A stretch of DNA of 64,000 nucleotides from Desulfuromonadales bacterium (GCA_027065695.1 JAMONP010000071.1:1-64000); one strand, 5' to 3'. Shown: positions 26,522-36,948, counted from the stretch's first letter. Translations and numbers: made by a program. Notes: generated by a model from the letters alone, not told the origin.

Positions 26522-27007
26522 ATGAGCAAAGATATACAGACACAAATTGAGACACTGGTAATGCCGATTCTCGATGATCTCGGTTTTGAGCTGGTTGATT
26601 TGCAATTCAAGAATGAAGGCAAGCAGTGGGCCTTGTGCCTTTTTATCGACAAACCCGGTGGCGTCACTCTTGATAATTGTGTGGCAGTGAGTCGGGAAGT
26701 CGGAGCTATCCTGGAAGTTGAGGACCCGATTAAATCGGCTTATCGCATTGAGGTTTCATCGCCGGGACTGGATCGTCCGTTGAAGAAACCAGCTGATTTT
26801 GAGCGTTTTGCTGGCCAGAAAATCAAACTGAAGACGCTTCGCGCACTTGACCCGGACCAGCGTGGTCATACCCGCAAAACTTTTGTCGGTACCCTGCTTG
26901 GCCTTGAAGAAGATCAGGTTCGTCTTCAACAGAGTGACAAACGTGGTGGCCTGGTTGTCATCCCGTTGGTAGAGATTGAGAAAGCCAATCTGGAAGAAGA
27001 GTTTTAA
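26522..27007 (+). CDS. rimP: Ribosome maturation factor RimP
   Basis: Needed for 30S subunit assembly; first gene of the translation operon. The ATG at 26522 gives MSKDIQTQIETLVMPILDDL and 161 residues; a longer frame from 26489 runs through the terminator hairpin and is rejected. Motifs are GFELVDLQF, VSREVGAILEVEDPIKSAYRI-type core and VSSPGLDRPL, followed by the C-terminal SH3-like domain (GQKIKLKTLR to VVIPLVEIEKANL). The usual rimP-nusA order is kept. Confidence 0.93.
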   Translation: MSKDIQTQIETLVMPILDDLGFELVDLQFKNEGKQWALCLFIDKPGGVTLDNCVAVSREVGAILEVEDPIKSAYRIEVSSPGLDRPLKKPADFERFAGQKIKLKTLRALDPDQRGHTRKTFVGTLLGLEEDQVRLQQSDKRGGLVVIPLVEIEKANLEEEF

Positions 27008-27073
27008 CTTAACAATCAAAGACTTCAACAGCATTCACCACCGCAAAGGTGGCAGCGTGCAGGGGGAAGTAGG

Positions 27074-28477
27074 ATGAATATCAACCTGAATCATATTATC
27101 GACCAGGTGGTTAAAGATAAGGGAATCGATCGTGCGGTTCTGGTCGAAGCTTTGGAATCTGCCGTACTTACTGCGGCCAACAAGAAATATCGCAATACCC
27201 GTGACCTCGAGGCCCATTTCAATGATGAAGTTGGTGAAGTAGAGGTGTTCGAGTTTGTTACTGTTGTTGAAGAAGTGGAGAACTCCTACCAGGAAATCGA
27301 CCTCTCTGAAGCACGTGAAATTGATCCGGATGTCGAAGTCGGTGACTCCCTCGGCATGAAAATGGATGCGAGTAGCTTTAGTCGCATTGCCGCACAGACC
27401 GCTAAACAGGTGATCATTCAAAAAGTGCGTGAGGCTGAGCGTGAGGGTGTGTATAACGAATTTAAGGACCGTGTCGGCGAACTGGTTAACGGCATTGTCC
27501 GTCGTTATGAGCGTGGTGACCTGATTATCGACCTTGGCCGTACTGAAGCGTTGCTGCCTCATCGTGAGCAGGTCCCTCGTGAAAATTATCGCCAGGGTGA
27601 CCGGGTCCGTGCATATATATCCGATGTTCGCATGGCGACCAAGGGACCGCAAATTATTCTCTCACGGACGCATTCCAGCTTGTTGATTGAACTTTTCCGT
27701 TTGGAAGTGCCGGAAGTTTCTGAAGGAATAGTCGAAATTCATACCGTATCGCGTGAGCCTGGTAGCCGTGCTAAAATTGCGGTGTTCTCAAACGATCCCG
27801 ATGTCGATCCTATCGGTGCTTGCGTTGGTATGCGTGGAGCACGTGTCCAGAATGTGGTTTCCGAGTTGCGCGGTGAGAAGATAGACATTATCAATTGGAC
27901 ACCGGATATCGCTCGCTTCGCTTGTTCTGCGCTTGCTCCGGCAGAAGTCACCAGAGTTTATGTCGACAATGAAGAGGAAGCGCTGGAAGTTATTGTTCCC
28001 GATGATCAGCTGTCTCTGGCAATCGGTAAAAAAGGTCAGAATGTTCGCCTGGCGGCCAAGCTGACAGGGTGGAAAATTGATATCATCAGCGAAACACGTG
28101 CTGCGGAAGCTGAACTCGAAGAGCTGACTGGTGGTAGTAAAAATGAAGAGTCCGCTGAAACAGAAGCTTCTGGAGGGCTCTTAAGTGCAATGGCTGCCAA
28201 AGATGCCATCGCTATGATCAAATCGGCAGAATCTGTTGAAGATCTCTCTGGAATGGAAGAAGGGGAGGAACGCGTGACAGTGATGCGTACCTTTGAAGCC
28301 AGAATCGCTGAATTGACTGAAGCGGCAGGCAGTGAGGACGGTGAGACTACTGATGATAGTGAGGTTGCCGAGACCACTGAAGCCGTCGGGATAACCGAGG
28401 ACAGTGAGACCACTGAAAACAGTGAGGATACTGAAAACAGTGAGGATACTGAAAACAGTGAGGACACGGGAGAGTAA
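27074..28477 (+). CDS. nusA: Transcription termination/antitermination factor NusA
   Basis: Binds RNA polymerase and nascent RNA to control pausing, termination and antitermination. Domains in order: N-terminal polymerase-binding domain (1-125), S1 (about 130-200, GIVRRYERGDLIIDLG), KH1 (about 205-285, DPIGACVGMRGARVQ) and KH2 (about 290-350, LSLAIGKKGQNVRLAA). The E. coli-type C-terminal acidic repeats are replaced by an acidic, Thr/Glu/Ser-rich tail from about residue 350, ending in near-perfect six-residue repeats (TENSED). GGGGGAAGTAGG precedes the ATG. The tail is probably disordered. Confidence 0.95.
   Translation: MNINLNHIIDQVVKDKGIDRAVLVEALESAVLTAANKKYRNTRDLEAHFNDEVGEVEVFEFVTVVEEVENSYQEIDLSEAREIDPDVEVGDSLGMKMDASSFSRIAAQTAKQVIIQKVREAEREGVYNEFKDRVGELVNGIVRRYERGDLIIDLGRTEALLPHREQVPRENYRQGDRVRAYISDVRMATKGPQIILSRTHSSLLIELFRLEVPEVSEGIVEIHTVSREPGSRAKIAVFSNDPDVDPIGACVGMRGARVQNVVSELRGEKIDIINWTPDIARFACSALAPAEVTRVYVDNEEEALEVIVPDDQLSLAIGKKGQNVRLAAKLTGWKIDIISETRAAEAELEELTGGSKNEESAETEASGGLLSAMAAKDAIAMIKSAESVEDLSGMEEGEERVTVMRTFEARIAELTEAAGSEDGETTDDSEVAETTEAVGITEDSETTENSEDTENSEDTENSEDTGE
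28412..28465 (+). repeat. 18-bp tandem repeat inside nusA (3 clean copies)
   Basis: ACTGAAAACAGTGAGGAT is repeated at 28412, 28430 and 28448, the last differing in one base. More degenerate 18-bp units extend upstream to about 28349. Each unit adds six residues (TENSED) to the NusA tail without changing frame. Confidence 0.85.
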
Positions 28478-28479
28478 AA

Positions 28480-29076
28480 GTGGTTCAGGTTCGAAAGCAA
28501 CCACAGCGCACTTGCCTTGGTTGCCGTCAGGTTAAGGACCAGGACCAGTTGGTACGTTTTGTCCGCTCGCCTGACGGTGAAATTCTGGCTGACCTGAAAG
28601 GGAAGTTGCCTGGTCGCGGTGCTTATCTCTGTAACGATCGTGACTGTATTGAGACAGCGGCAAGCAGGAAACAGTTTGACAGAGCATTTCGAAAAGTTTG
28701 TCAGCCGGTTGCTGGAAGGCAGCTAGTCGAGTCTATAACAGAGCAGTTGCTTGCGCATTTGGCCAATCTGCTTGGTATGGCGCGTAAATCGGCAAAATTC
28801 GTGGCTGGCAGCAATGCTGTGTTGGATGCCTTGAATAGAAAGAAATTACTGGCAGTTGTCATTTTGGCTAGGGATATTTCACCGCAGATCGGTGAGAAAG
28901 TCAGACGTAAAGCGGAATACCAGCAGATCGTAACAACGCAATTATTCGATAAAGTAAAGCTTGGCCGCATTCTCGGGCGTGCGGAAAGAAGTGTTGTTGG
29001 TTTGCCCGATGGAAAGTTGGCGGCTGCGTTTCTTGATGATTTGCTCCGCTATCAGGATATTTCAGGGGAAAGTTGA
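28480..29076 (+). CDS. Fused YlxR (RnpM) - YlxQ (L7Ae-like) RNA-binding protein
   Basis: Two small proteins that are separate in Firmicutes are joined here. Residues 1-85 are YlxR/DUF448 ([28 protein letters not shown]). Residues about 90-190 are an L7Ae/L30e-type RNA-binding domain like YlxQ ([32 protein letters not shown]). YlxR is reported to modulate RNase P, and L7Ae-like proteins bind kink-turn RNA. The start is a GTG at 28480 with GGGAGAG just before it, 2 bp after the nusA stop, and the TGA overlaps the infB ATG. Confidence 0.88.
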   Translation: MVQVRKQPQRTCLGCRQVKDQDQLVRFVRSPDGEILADLKGKLPGRGAYLCNDRDCIETAASRKQFDRAFRKVCQPVAGRQLVESITEQLLAHLANLLGMARKSAKFVAGSNAVLDALNRKKLLAVVILARDISPQIGEKVRRKAEYQQIVTTQLFDKVKLGRILGRAERSVVGLPDGKLAAAFLDDLLRYQDISGES

Positions 29077-31709
29077 TGGCTAAAATTCGTGTTTATGAAT
29101 TGGCGACCAAGTTGGGTTTAGACAACAAGGTCCTTGTTGACCAGCTGAACCAGGCCGGTATTGAGGTCAAGAACCATATGAGTGCTCTGGAAGAAGAGGT
29201 TGCACACAAGTTCGAGACTGGCCGGTCCAGTCAGACGAGCGCAGCACCGGCTGAAGAGACGACTCCCGTTGAGATCAAGGAGGAGCGTATCAGCTCTGGT
29301 TTGATTCGTCGCCGCCGCAAGGTCGTCCCCAAACCAGAACCGGCACCTGAGAAAACGCCTGCTGCAGAAGAAACTGTCCCTGTCGCTGAAACGTTGGTTG
29401 AACAAGAAGAAGTTGTACCTGAAAAAGAGCCTGTTAAGGAAGAACCCATTGAGGCAACAGCAACGCCACAGGCAACAACTGAAGTGGTAGAGACTGAAGC
29501 GCCTGTAGAAAAGCCTGCAAAAGCTGCCCCTGCGAAGAAAAAAGAAAAAAAAGAATCAGCCAATCGTGCCAAGATCCTGGGCCGTGTCGAACTACCGAAG
29601 CCGGCTGAAAGGCCTCGCCGTCAGGCTACTACTCCAGCGAAAGGTAAAAAACCCGCAACTGCTGCACCTGCAGGTCGTAAGCGACCGGATCGTCCTGATC
29701 GTCCGAGCCGTCCTGCAGCACCTGGTGCACCAATGGTACAACCTGATCTCCCTTCAGAAAAAGAGGGTCGTTCGACCAAAAAGAAAAAGAAGGGGCGTGA
29801 TAATGTCGCCCGTGCGAATACCGATGGGCCGCGGCGTAAGACTCGCAGAGAAGTTTACGAACCGGATCGTAATGAACGTTATCGTAAGGGCAGAAAATCG
29901 ACCCGTCCGGCCAAAAAGACTGAAATTACGCAATCGAAAGCGATTAAACGGAAAATCAGGATTACCGATGTTATTACGATCGGTGAATTGGCCAAACGGA
30001 TGGGCGTTAAGGCCAATGATCTGATTAAGGAATTGATGAGCCAGGGTCAGATGGTGACAATCAACCATCCTCTTGATTTTGACTCAGCTTCTATTCTTGC
30101 TTCTGATTTTGGCTATGAAGTTGAAAACGTGGCCTTCGACGAGGACACCATGCTCGCGCATTCGAGTTCCGATACGAAGGTTGACGATGATGAGAATAAG
30201 GTGCCACGTCCACCTGTTATCACGATTATGGGTCATGTCGACCATGGTAAAACAAGTCTCCTTGATTCAATTCGCGCAGCTAATGTCACAGAAGGTGAAG
30301 CTGGCGGCATTACTCAGCATATCGGTGCCTACGATGTCGAGGTTGATGATCGTAAGATGACTTTCCTCGACACTCCTGGTCATGAGGCATTTACAGCAAT
30401 GCGTGCTCGTGGTGCCCAGGTAACCGACATTGTTGTTCTGGTGGTTGCTGCCGATGACGGTGTTATGCCGCAGACCAAGGAGGCGATCAACCACTCCAAG
30501 GCTGCCGGGGTGCCGATCATTGTTGCTGTCAATAAAATTGACAAGCCCGATGCCAATCCTGACCGGGTCATGCAGGAACTCTCAGATCTTGAACTTCTGC
30601 CAGAAAGTTGGGGGGGAGATACTATCTTTGTCAATGTCTCTGCCAAGGAAAAGACCAACATCGACCAACTGCTGGAGATGATCCTGCTACAGGCCGAAGT
30701 CCTTGAGTTAAAAGCCAACCCAAACAAGCAGGCGCAAGGGGTTGTCGTAGAAGCTCGCCTCGATAAAGGCCGCGGAGCTATTACGACAGTTCTGGTCCAA
30801 CAAGGCACAATGAAAATTGGTGATCCAATTGTTGCCGGTCTTCATTATGGCCGCGTCAGGTCGATGACTAACGATCAAGGTCAGGCTGTTGAAGAGGCTG
30901 GACCATCTTTCCCGGTTGAGGTCACAGGCCTGACCGGAGTTCCTGAAGCTGGTGAATCTTTCCATGCTGTTGTCGATGAGAAGACAGCCAAAGATGTCGC
31001 CCAACATCGCCATCACAAGATTCGTGAAGCAGAACTGGCAAAAAGCAGCAGGGTCTCTCTGGAGGAGCTTTATGCACGCATCCAGGAGGGTGATGTTAAA
31101 GAGCTCAAGATTATTGTCAAGGCTGATGTTCAAGGTTCTGCTGAAGCGGTTTCCGCAACTTTGACGAAACTCTCAACGGATGCTTGCCGCCTGATCGTTA
31201 TTCATTCCGGTGTTGGCGGTATTACCGAGACGGATATAAGCCTTGCTGCAGCCTCCAATGCCATTGTGCTTGGCTTTAACGTGCGTCCAGCTCCAAAGGC
31301 CTCTAAATTTGCCGATCTTGAGGGTGTCGATATTCGCCTCTATCAAATCATTTATGAGGCAGTTGATGACATCAAGAGCGCCATGGAAGGTCTGCTTGCG
31401 CCTACTCTCACGGAAGAGGACCTTGGTCGTGCCGAAGTCCGCGAGGCGTTTAACGTTTCCAAGGTTGGTACTATTGCCGGCTGTTATGTGGTCTCCGGTA
31501 AGATCCAGCGCAATGCCCATGCCCGCCTGCTCCGCGACGATGTCGTTGTCTGGACTGGCAAGCTTACTTCACTGCGTCGTTTCAAAGATGACGTCAAGGA
31601 GGTCAGTAACAATTACGAGTGTGGTATCGGGCTGGAAAATTATAACGATATTAAGCCCGGTGATATTATTGAGGTCTATGTGGTTAAAGAGACCAAGACA
31701 AGCCTTTAA
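29076..31709 (+). CDS. infB: Translation initiation factor IF-2
   Basis: A GTPase that brings initiator tRNA to the 30S subunit. The ATG at 29076 ([20 protein letters not shown]) overlaps the preceding stop (TGATG). Domains: N-terminal IF2_N (1-50), a long charged Pro/Glu/Lys/Ala linker (about 55-285), second IF2_N (about 290-340), then the G domain with GHVDHGKTS (about 386), DTPGH and NKID, then domains II, III and IV. The protein has 877 residues. The linker is repetitive and probably unstructured. Confidence 0.97.
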   Translation: MAKIRVYELATKLGLDNKVLVDQLNQAGIEVKNHMSALEEEVAHKFETGRSSQTSAAPAEETTPVEIKEERISSGLIRRRRKVVPKPEPAPEKTPAAEETVPVAETLVEQEEVVPEKEPVKEEPIEATATPQATTEVVETEAPVEKPAKAAPAKKKEKKESANRAKILGRVELPKPAERPRRQATTPAKGKKPATAAPAGRKRPDRPDRPSRPAAPGAPMVQPDLPSEKEGRSTKKKKKGRDNVARANTDGPRRKTRREVYEPDRNERYRKGRKSTRPAKKTEITQSKAIKRKIRITDVITIGELAKRMGVKANDLIKELMSQGQMVTINHPLDFDSASILASDFGYEVENVAFDEDTMLAHSSSDTKVDDDENKVPRPPVITIMGHVDHGKTSLLDSIRAANVTEGEAGGITQHIGAYDVEVDDRKMTFLDTPGHEAFTAMRARGAQVTDIVVLVVAADDGVMPQTKEAINHSKAAGVPIIVAVNKIDKPDANPDRVMQELSDLELLPESWGGDTIFVNVSAKEKTNIDQLLEMILLQAEVLELKANPNKQAQGVVVEARLDKGRGAITTVLVQQGTMKIGDPIVAGLHYGRVRSMTNDQGQAVEEAGPSFPVEVTGLTGVPEAGESFHAVVDEKTAKDVAQHRHHKIREAELAKSSRVSLEELYARIQEGDVKELKIIVKADVQGSAEAVSATLTKLSTDACRLIVIHSGVGGITETDISLAAASNAIVLGFNVRPAPKASKFADLEGVDIRLYQIIYEAVDDIKSAMEGLLAPTLTEEDLGRAEVREAFNVSKVGTIAGCYVVSGKIQRNAHARLLRDDVVVWTGKLTSLRRFKDDVKEVSNNYECGIGLENYNDIKPGDIIEVYVVKETKTSL

Positions 31710-31720
31710 TAACGTTTATT

Positions 31721-32008
31721 ATGGTTGTCGGTGTACTGCAATTGGATCTGCGTCTTTACGGGCCGCAGAGCCTCAAGCAGAAGCGCAGCGTGATTCAGAA
31801 GTTGCTGGCTCGTTGCCGTAATCGCTTTCCGGCCAGTTGCGCGGAGGTGGGGTATCAGGATCTCTGGCAGAGAACATTGCTTGGTTTTGCAATTGTCAGT
31901 TCCTCGGAACAGCTGCTTGCGCCGATTCTTTCCCGAATAGAAGATGAACTCCTGGCGTCTGGTGAGGTTGATCTGATCAACGCCAATATTGAATTTATCC
32001 ATTATTGA
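31721..32008 (+). CDS. YlxP-like protein (DUF503)
   Basis: A 95-residue protein matching DUF503: MVVGVLQLDLRLYGPQSLKQ, then RSVIQKLLARCRNRFPASCA and EVGYQDLWQRTLLGFAIVSS. Its usual location between infB and rbfA is kept. Function is unknown; the genomic link to ribosome genes suggests a role in translation or ribosome assembly. Confidence 0.88.
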   Translation: MVVGVLQLDLRLYGPQSLKQKRSVIQKLLARCRNRFPASCAEVGYQDLWQRTLLGFAIVSSSEQLLAPILSRIEDELLASGEVDLINANIEFIHY

Positions 32009-32028
32009 CAAGCTTCCAGGTATAAATC

Positions 32029-32388
32029 GTGTCATCACAACGCGCACAAAGGCTGGCTGAGACCATCCATAAAGAGATTTCCAACTTGCTGATCAAGGGT
32101 CTTAAGGATCCGCGTATTGGTTTTGTTACGATTACGTCGGTTGATGTTACTTCCGATCTTCGCCAGGCGCGGGTCTACTACACCTTGATGGCCAGCCAGG
32201 ATGATCGTAGCGAAACGAAAGCCGGTCTCGATAGTTGTTCCTCCTACATCCGGCAGCAGCTTGGGCGCGTATTACGTCTGCGCTTCATTCCTGAAATCCA
32301 TTTTGAATATGATACATCCGTTGATTATGGCCAACATATCGAGAAACTCCTCCGTGAAGTCAAAACAGACGAACAACAAGACGATTGA
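32029..32388 (+). CDS. rbfA: 30S ribosome-binding factor RbfA
   Basis: A cold-shock-associated 30S assembly factor that binds helix 1 of 16S rRNA. The 119-residue single KH-like domain reads RAQRLAETIHKEISNLLIKG, then DPRIGFVTITSVDVTSDLRQ and VYYTLM, and RLRFIPEIHFEYDTSVDYG near the C-terminus. It starts with GTG at 32029. The 3' end overlaps the probable nrnA start by 62 bp. Confidence 0.93.
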   Translation: MSSQRAQRLAETIHKEISNLLIKGLKDPRIGFVTITSVDVTSDLRQARVYYTLMASQDDRSETKAGLDSCSSYIRQQLGRVLRLRFIPEIHFEYDTSVDYGQHIEKLLREVKTDEQQDD

Positions 32389-33337
32389 TCAAATCCTGCA
32401 ACTTATTGATCAGAGTCAGACCTTTTTGATCGCCTCCCATGAAAGTCCTGACGGCGATGCCATAGGTTCGACCCTGGCTCTTGCGAATGCTTTGCGGGAG
32501 ATGGGTAAAGACGTGGTCGCCTATAATCGTGACCACGCTCCACATGAGTATGCTTTTCTGCCTGGTATCGATACCGTTGTTTCCACAGTGGATGAATCAC
32601 AGACTTTTGATGCTGGTTTTGTCCTTGATGCCGGCGAATTGCAACGTGCCGGAAGATGGATTAAAGGACGATGCCGGGCCCTGGTTAATGTGGATCATCA
32701 CCCGTATTCAGAAGATTTCGGCGATATCTACTTTGTTGATACAGAAGCATCGGCCACCAGTGTTCTGATTTATCGTCTGCTCCAAAGCGCAGGGCACAAA
32801 GTGTCAAGCGACGTTGCCACCTGTGTTTATACGGCCATTCTCTCTGATACCGGCTCTTTCCATTACTCTAATGCCAATCCGGAGGCGTTTCAGGTAGCGG
32901 CAGAAATGGTCGCTCTCGGTGTTGACCCCTGGTCGATTGCATCCAGACTCTATGAAAGCCAGGACTTGAAGCGCCTGCGCCTGCTGGCATTGGCTCTGCC
33001 GACTTTGCAAGCCTCAGCCTGCGGTCAATATGCTTCTATTGCTGTTACGCTGAAGATGTACGAAAGTTCTGAAACAAGTGAAGAGTATACCGACCGCTTT
33101 ATCAACTATCCCAGATCGGTACGTGGTGTCGAAGTCGCGATCTTTTTCCGCCAACTCACAGAAAACCGTTTCAAAATAGGGTTTCGTTCCAAGGGCAATG
33201 TCGATGTCGGTGCTCTGGCAAGAGCTATGAACGGCGGTGGTCATCACAACGCCGCCGGTGCAGAGGTTGAAGGTTCTCTGGAGAGTGTTCGGAAATGGGT
33301 CTATGCCCGTGTTGCAGAACTATTGTCTGATCAATGA
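32327..33337 (+). CDS. nrnA: DHH-family phosphoesterase, NrnA-like
   Basis: Nano-RNase and/or pAp phosphatase that degrades short oligonucleotides or 3'-phosphoadenosine 5'-phosphate. The DHH domain has ASHESPDGDAIGS (metal ligands), VNVDHHPYS and the DHHA1 part with AMNGGGHHNAAGAEV near the C-terminus. Of possible starts, the ATG at 32327 is the nearest in-frame one to the conserved region (336 residues); it overlaps rbfA by 62 bp and has no obvious ribosome site, so the start is uncertain. The stop overlaps truB by four bases (ATGA). Confidence 0.9.
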   Translation: MANISRNSSVKSKQTNNKTIDQILQLIDQSQTFLIASHESPDGDAIGSTLALANALREMGKDVVAYNRDHAPHEYAFLPGIDTVVSTVDESQTFDAGFVLDAGELQRAGRWIKGRCRALVNVDHHPYSEDFGDIYFVDTEASATSVLIYRLLQSAGHKVSSDVATCVYTAILSDTGSFHYSNANPEAFQVAAEMVALGVDPWSIASRLYESQDLKRLRLLALALPTLQASACGQYASIAVTLKMYESSETSEEYTDRFINYPRSVRGVEVAIFFRQLTENRFKIGFRSKGNVDVGALARAMNGGGHHNAAGAEVEGSLESVRKWVYARVAELLSDQ

Positions 33338-34254
33338 ATGGTGTCCTGATCGTTGATAAACCGCAAGGTAAGACTTCCTTCGACATAGTGCGACAGGTGC
33401 GTCGCTTATGTAAAACCCGCCGGGTAGGGCACGCTGGTACACTGGATCCTCTGGCGACTGGTGTTCTGCCGGTTGCGGTCGGTTGGGCGACGCGACTGGT
33501 TGAGTACATGATGGCTGGCGACAAGACTTATCTGGCGACACTGAAGCTGGGAGTGGCGACCGATACCCAGGATTCTGAAGGTAGGGTTATTGAAGTGAAA
33601 GAGTGGCAGGATATTGATAGGGCCTCGTTGAATAAGACTATTACCGATTTTATTGGTGAGATTGATCAACTGCCACCTATGTACTCCGCCCTCAAAAAGG
33701 ACGGTAAGCCGCTTTACCAACTGGCTCGCCAGGGGGTTGAGGTGGAACGGCAGACCCGTTCATTGCGTATCGACAGTCTGGTGATTGACGATTTTGCCCC
33801 ACCGTTTGTGACCTTTACAGTGCGTTGCAGTAAAGGGACTTACGTACGGACTCTATGCCATGACATTGGACAGAAACTTGGTTCTGCTGCCCATATGACA
33901 AGTTTGCGGCGTTTATCCTGTGGGCACTTCGATGCATCATCAAGTCATACGCTGGAAGAATTGCAGGATCTGGTTACGCAGGGCAAACCTCTGCCGCTTT
34001 TGACGCCAGCTGAGATTTTGGCTGACTGGCCTGCACTGGTTGTTTCCGGAGCAGTTCTCGGGCGCTTACAGGACGGCGTCGCACCTGATATGACAGATTT
34101 TGATGTCTCTGCACTTTCTGCCGGAGACCGGGTTTGTTTCCTGGATGAAGAGAGTCTGGTCGCGATCGCCAACTTTACTCCTGGTGGTTATGGTAAAAGA
34201 CCTGGAGACTTCGAACTTATAAAGGTTTTTCCATCGGTGAGAGAGAACGGATAA
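33334..34254 (+). CDS. truB: tRNA pseudouridine(55) synthase TruB
   Basis: Forms pseudouridine 55 in the T-loop of tRNAs. Signatures: MNGVLIVDKPQGKTSFDIV, RVGHAGTLDPLATGVLPV (catalytic Asp about residue 38), KTYLATLKLG, YSALKKDGKPLYQLAR and GTYVRTLCHDIG. At 306 residues it includes the C-terminal PUA-like part. The start codon overlaps the nrnA stop, so the two are translationally coupled. Confidence 0.96.
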   Translation: MNGVLIVDKPQGKTSFDIVRQVRRLCKTRRVGHAGTLDPLATGVLPVAVGWATRLVEYMMAGDKTYLATLKLGVATDTQDSEGRVIEVKEWQDIDRASLNKTITDFIGEIDQLPPMYSALKKDGKPLYQLARQGVEVERQTRSLRIDSLVIDDFAPPFVTFTVRCSKGTYVRTLCHDIGQKLGSAAHMTSLRRLSCGHFDASSSHTLEELQDLVTQGKPLPLLTPAEILADWPALVVSGAVLGRLQDGVAPDMTDFDVSALSAGDRVCFLDEESLVAIANFTPGGYGKRPGDFELIKVFPSVRENG

Positions 34255-34353
34255 ATGCTTTACTCTCCCCGGTTTTTGTGGTAGATAATGCTTCTTTAAA
34301 GTGGCTAACTGTCGAAAATAACAATAACTCACAAAGATCAAGGAGGTGGCGCC

Positions 34354-34620
34354 TTGCTGGCCACAGAACGTAAACAGGAAATCATTGAGAAATTCAAAAC
34401 CCATGAGAGTGACACGGGTTCGCCGGAAGTACAGATTGCACTCCTCTCAGAGCGCATCACCTACCTGACGGATCATTTCCGTACGCACAAAAAAGATCAC
34501 CACTCCCGTCGTGGTCTGCTCAAAATCGTCGGCCAACGTCGTCGGCTGCTCGATTATCTCAAGGGTAAGAGCGTCGAGCGTTATAGCACGGTGATTAAAG
34601 AGTTGGGTATTCGTCGTTAA
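34354..34620 (+). CDS. rpsO: 30S ribosomal protein S15
   Basis: An 88-residue small-subunit protein binding 16S rRNA. It shows the S15 pattern [48 protein letters not shown]. The start is a TTG at 34354 with a strong AGGAGGT (34341-34347) 6 bp before it. The rpsO-pnp order is as in most bacteria, with processing structures between the two. Confidence 0.97.
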   Translation: MLATERKQEIIEKFKTHESDTGSPEVQIALLSERITYLTDHFRTHKKDHHSRRGLLKIVGQRRRLLDYLKGKSVERYSTVIKELGIRR

Positions 34621-34625
34621 AATGG

Positions 34626-34667
34626 GCAGCAAGCTCTTGACTGCTTAGAGCCTGCTGTCTTTTTATT
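34626..34667 (+). terminator. Terminator-like hairpin after rpsO
   Basis: CAGCAAGCTCT pairs with AGAGCCTGCTG (10 of 11) around a short loop and is followed by TCTTTTTATTT. In E. coli, rpsO is also followed by a leaky terminator before pnp. Confidence 0.7.
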
Positions 34668-34680
34668 TAGTAAGTGTCGT

Positions 34681-34755
34681 GGCCGGGAGGTTGTCCGGAG
34701 AGAGGTTCTGAGCCTTTGTGCATCAGAACCTGTCTCAGGCCATCCTCCTCTGCCA
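34681..34755 (+). promoter_or_regulatory. Long imperfect stem-loop in the pnp leader (candidate RNase III / autoregulation site)
   Basis: The inner stem pairs AGGTTCTGA (34703-34711) with TCAGAACCT (34723-34731), extended by GAGA and TCTC with one mismatch. An outer, imperfect arm (GGCCGGGAGG and CCATCCTCC) may lengthen it. In E. coli, RNase III cuts a similar stem and polynucleotide phosphorylase then lowers its own expression. The same mechanism here is inferred from position and structure. Confidence 0.5.
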
Positions 34756-34811
34756 TTTTAGGAAGCAGTAATTACAGGTGATCGGATGTCCGGTCCAAAA
34801 GAGGAGAAAAA

Positions 34812-36911
34812 ATGGCTTATCAAAAAGTCGAAATCGAGTTCAACGGTCAACCGTTGACAATGGAAACGGGCAAAATGGCCCGTCAGGCCGACGGTGCTGT
34901 CGTCATTACCTATGGCGAAACCAAGGTACTCTGTACCGTTGTTTCTGCTAGAAAAATGCGCGCAGGGCAGGACTTCTTCCCCCTGACCGTCAACTACCAG
35001 GAAAAATTTTACGCCGGTGGTAAAATCCCCGGTTCTTTTTTCCGTCGTGAGCGCGGCACCACAGAGCGCGAAACGCTGATCTGCCGGTTAATTGACCGTC
35101 CAATGCGTCCACTCTTCCCTAAAGGTTATATGTTTGAAACCCAGATCATGCCGACCGTTATCTCGGCAGACATGGTCAACGATCCGGATACCATCGCAAT
35201 GGTCGCAGCTTCAACTGCTGTTGCCATTTCCGACATCCCTTTCGCAGGCCCGATTGCTGCTGTTCGTGTTGGTCGTGTCGATGGCAAGCTGATTGCCAAC
35301 CCGACTATTGAGCAGCAGGGAGAGAGTGACATTAATATCATTGTATCCGGTTCGAAAGATGCCGTGATGATGGTTGAGGGCGAATCCGACTTCTTTTCCG
35401 AAGCAGAGATGCTTGATGCGATCTTCTTCGGTCATAAGGCTCTGCAGCCTCTGATCGATGCACAAACCGAACTGGCCAAACTGGTCGGTCTCGATAAGCG
35501 TGAATTCATTGTTGCCGAAACTGATGCTGCACTGGAAGCCAAGGTCACCGAGCTGGCAGAAGCTAATGTGAAAGTCGCGGCAAAAATTCAGACCAAGCAG
35601 GAGCGTTATGCAGCTTTGGGCGACAATCGCACCGCAGTCAAGGAAGCCCTGGCTGAAGAGTTCGAAGGTCGTGAAGAAGAAATCAGCGCCATCCTCGGCT
35701 CGGTCGAGAAGCGCGTTATTCGTCAGATGGTCGCTAAAGATCGGGTCCGCATCGACGGTCGCGATATGAACACCGTCCGCCCGATCACCTGTGAGATAGG
35801 TGTTCTGCCGCGCTCCCATGGTAGTGCCTTGTTTACCCGTGGTGAGACTCAGGCTCTGGTTGCTGCAACTCTTGGTACCAAGGTTGATGAGCAGCGCATG
35901 GACAACGTTCAGGGTATGGAGTTCAAGAAGTTTATGCTGCATTACAACTTCCCTCCATTCTGTGTCGGTGAAACCAGTATGCGCCTTTTCCCTGGCCGTC
36001 GCGAGATCGGTCATGGCATGCTTGCCGAGCGTAGCGCTGCACAAATTCTGCCTCAGCACGAAGACTTCCCCTACACGATCCGTATCGTCTCCGACGTTCT
36101 CGAATCAAATGGTTCCTCTTCGATGGCTTCTGTCTGTGGTGCTTCTCTAGCGCTGATGGACGCTGGTGTTCCGGTCAAGGAAGCGATCTCCGGAATCGCC
36201 ATGGGTCTGATCAAGGAAGGCGATGATATTGCCATCCTCTCCGACATCCTCGGTGACGAAGATCACCTCGGCGATATGGACTTCAAAGTCACCGGTTCTG
36301 CTGAAGGAATCACCGCTTTGCAGATGGATATCAAGATCTCTGGCGTCACCAAGGAAATCATGACCCAGGCGCTGGCACAGGCTAAAGAAGGTCGTATCCA
36401 TATTCTTGGTGAAATGGCTAAAGCGATTGATGCTCCTCGCAACGACCTGTCCAAATATGCACCGCGTATCACCAGCATCAAGGTTAAAACTGACCAGGTG
36501 CGCACCGTTATCGGCGCGGGCGGCAAGAACGTTCGTGGTGTTATCGAAGCAACTGGTTGCGCGATTGACATTCAGGATGACGGCACCATCCATATCGCTT
36601 CTTCTGATGGTGATGCTGCCAAACTGGCAATCAAGATGATCCGTGACCTGATCCAGGAAGCCGAAGTTGGTAAACTCTACAATGGTACGGTCCGTAAGAT
36701 CATGGAGTTCGGCGCTTTTGTCGAAATTTTCCCTGGAACCGATGGCCTGGTGCACATCTCTGAGCTGGATAAAGAGCGTGTTCGCACAGTAACCGACATC
36801 TTGAAAGAAGGTGACAAGGTTCTGGTTAAATGTATTGGTGTTGACAGACAGGGCAAAATCAAACTGTCCCGCAAAGAGGCCCTCGGCAAGTCATTGCCTG
36901 AGGATGCCTGA
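34812..36911 (+). CDS. pnp: Polynucleotide phosphorylase (PNPase)
   Basis: A phosphorolytic 3'-5' exoribonuclease that trims and degrades RNA. The 699-residue protein has two RNase PH domains (about 10-145, [20 protein letters not shown]; and 310-540, [34 protein letters not shown]), a KH domain (about 555-615, [15 protein letters not shown]) and an S1 domain (about 620-692, [20 protein letters not shown]). GAGGAGAAAA precedes the ATG. Confidence 0.97.
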   Translation: MAYQKVEIEFNGQPLTMETGKMARQADGAVVITYGETKVLCTVVSARKMRAGQDFFPLTVNYQEKFYAGGKIPGSFFRRERGTTERETLICRLIDRPMRPLFPKGYMFETQIMPTVISADMVNDPDTIAMVAASTAVAISDIPFAGPIAAVRVGRVDGKLIANPTIEQQGESDINIIVSGSKDAVMMVEGESDFFSEAEMLDAIFFGHKALQPLIDAQTELAKLVGLDKREFIVAETDAALEAKVTELAEANVKVAAKIQTKQERYAALGDNRTAVKEALAEEFEGREEEISAILGSVEKRVIRQMVAKDRVRIDGRDMNTVRPITCEIGVLPRSHGSALFTRGETQALVAATLGTKVDEQRMDNVQGMEFKKFMLHYNFPPFCVGETSMRLFPGRREIGHGMLAERSAAQILPQHEDFPYTIRIVSDVLESNGSSSMASVCGASLALMDAGVPVKEAISGIAMGLIKEGDDIAILSDILGDEDHLGDMDFKVTGSAEGITALQMDIKISGVTKEIMTQALAQAKEGRIHILGEMAKAIDAPRNDLSKYAPRITSIKVKTDQVRTVIGAGGKNVRGVIEATGCAIDIQDDGTIHIASSDGDAAKLAIKMIRDLIQEAEVGKLYNGTVRKIMEFGAFVEIFPGTDGLVHISELDKERVRTVTDILKEGDKVLVKCIGVDRQGKIKLSRKEALGKSLPEDA

Positions 36912-36948
36912 TCCCTGCCTTTCATGATTCAAATGTACGATGCTGGAT

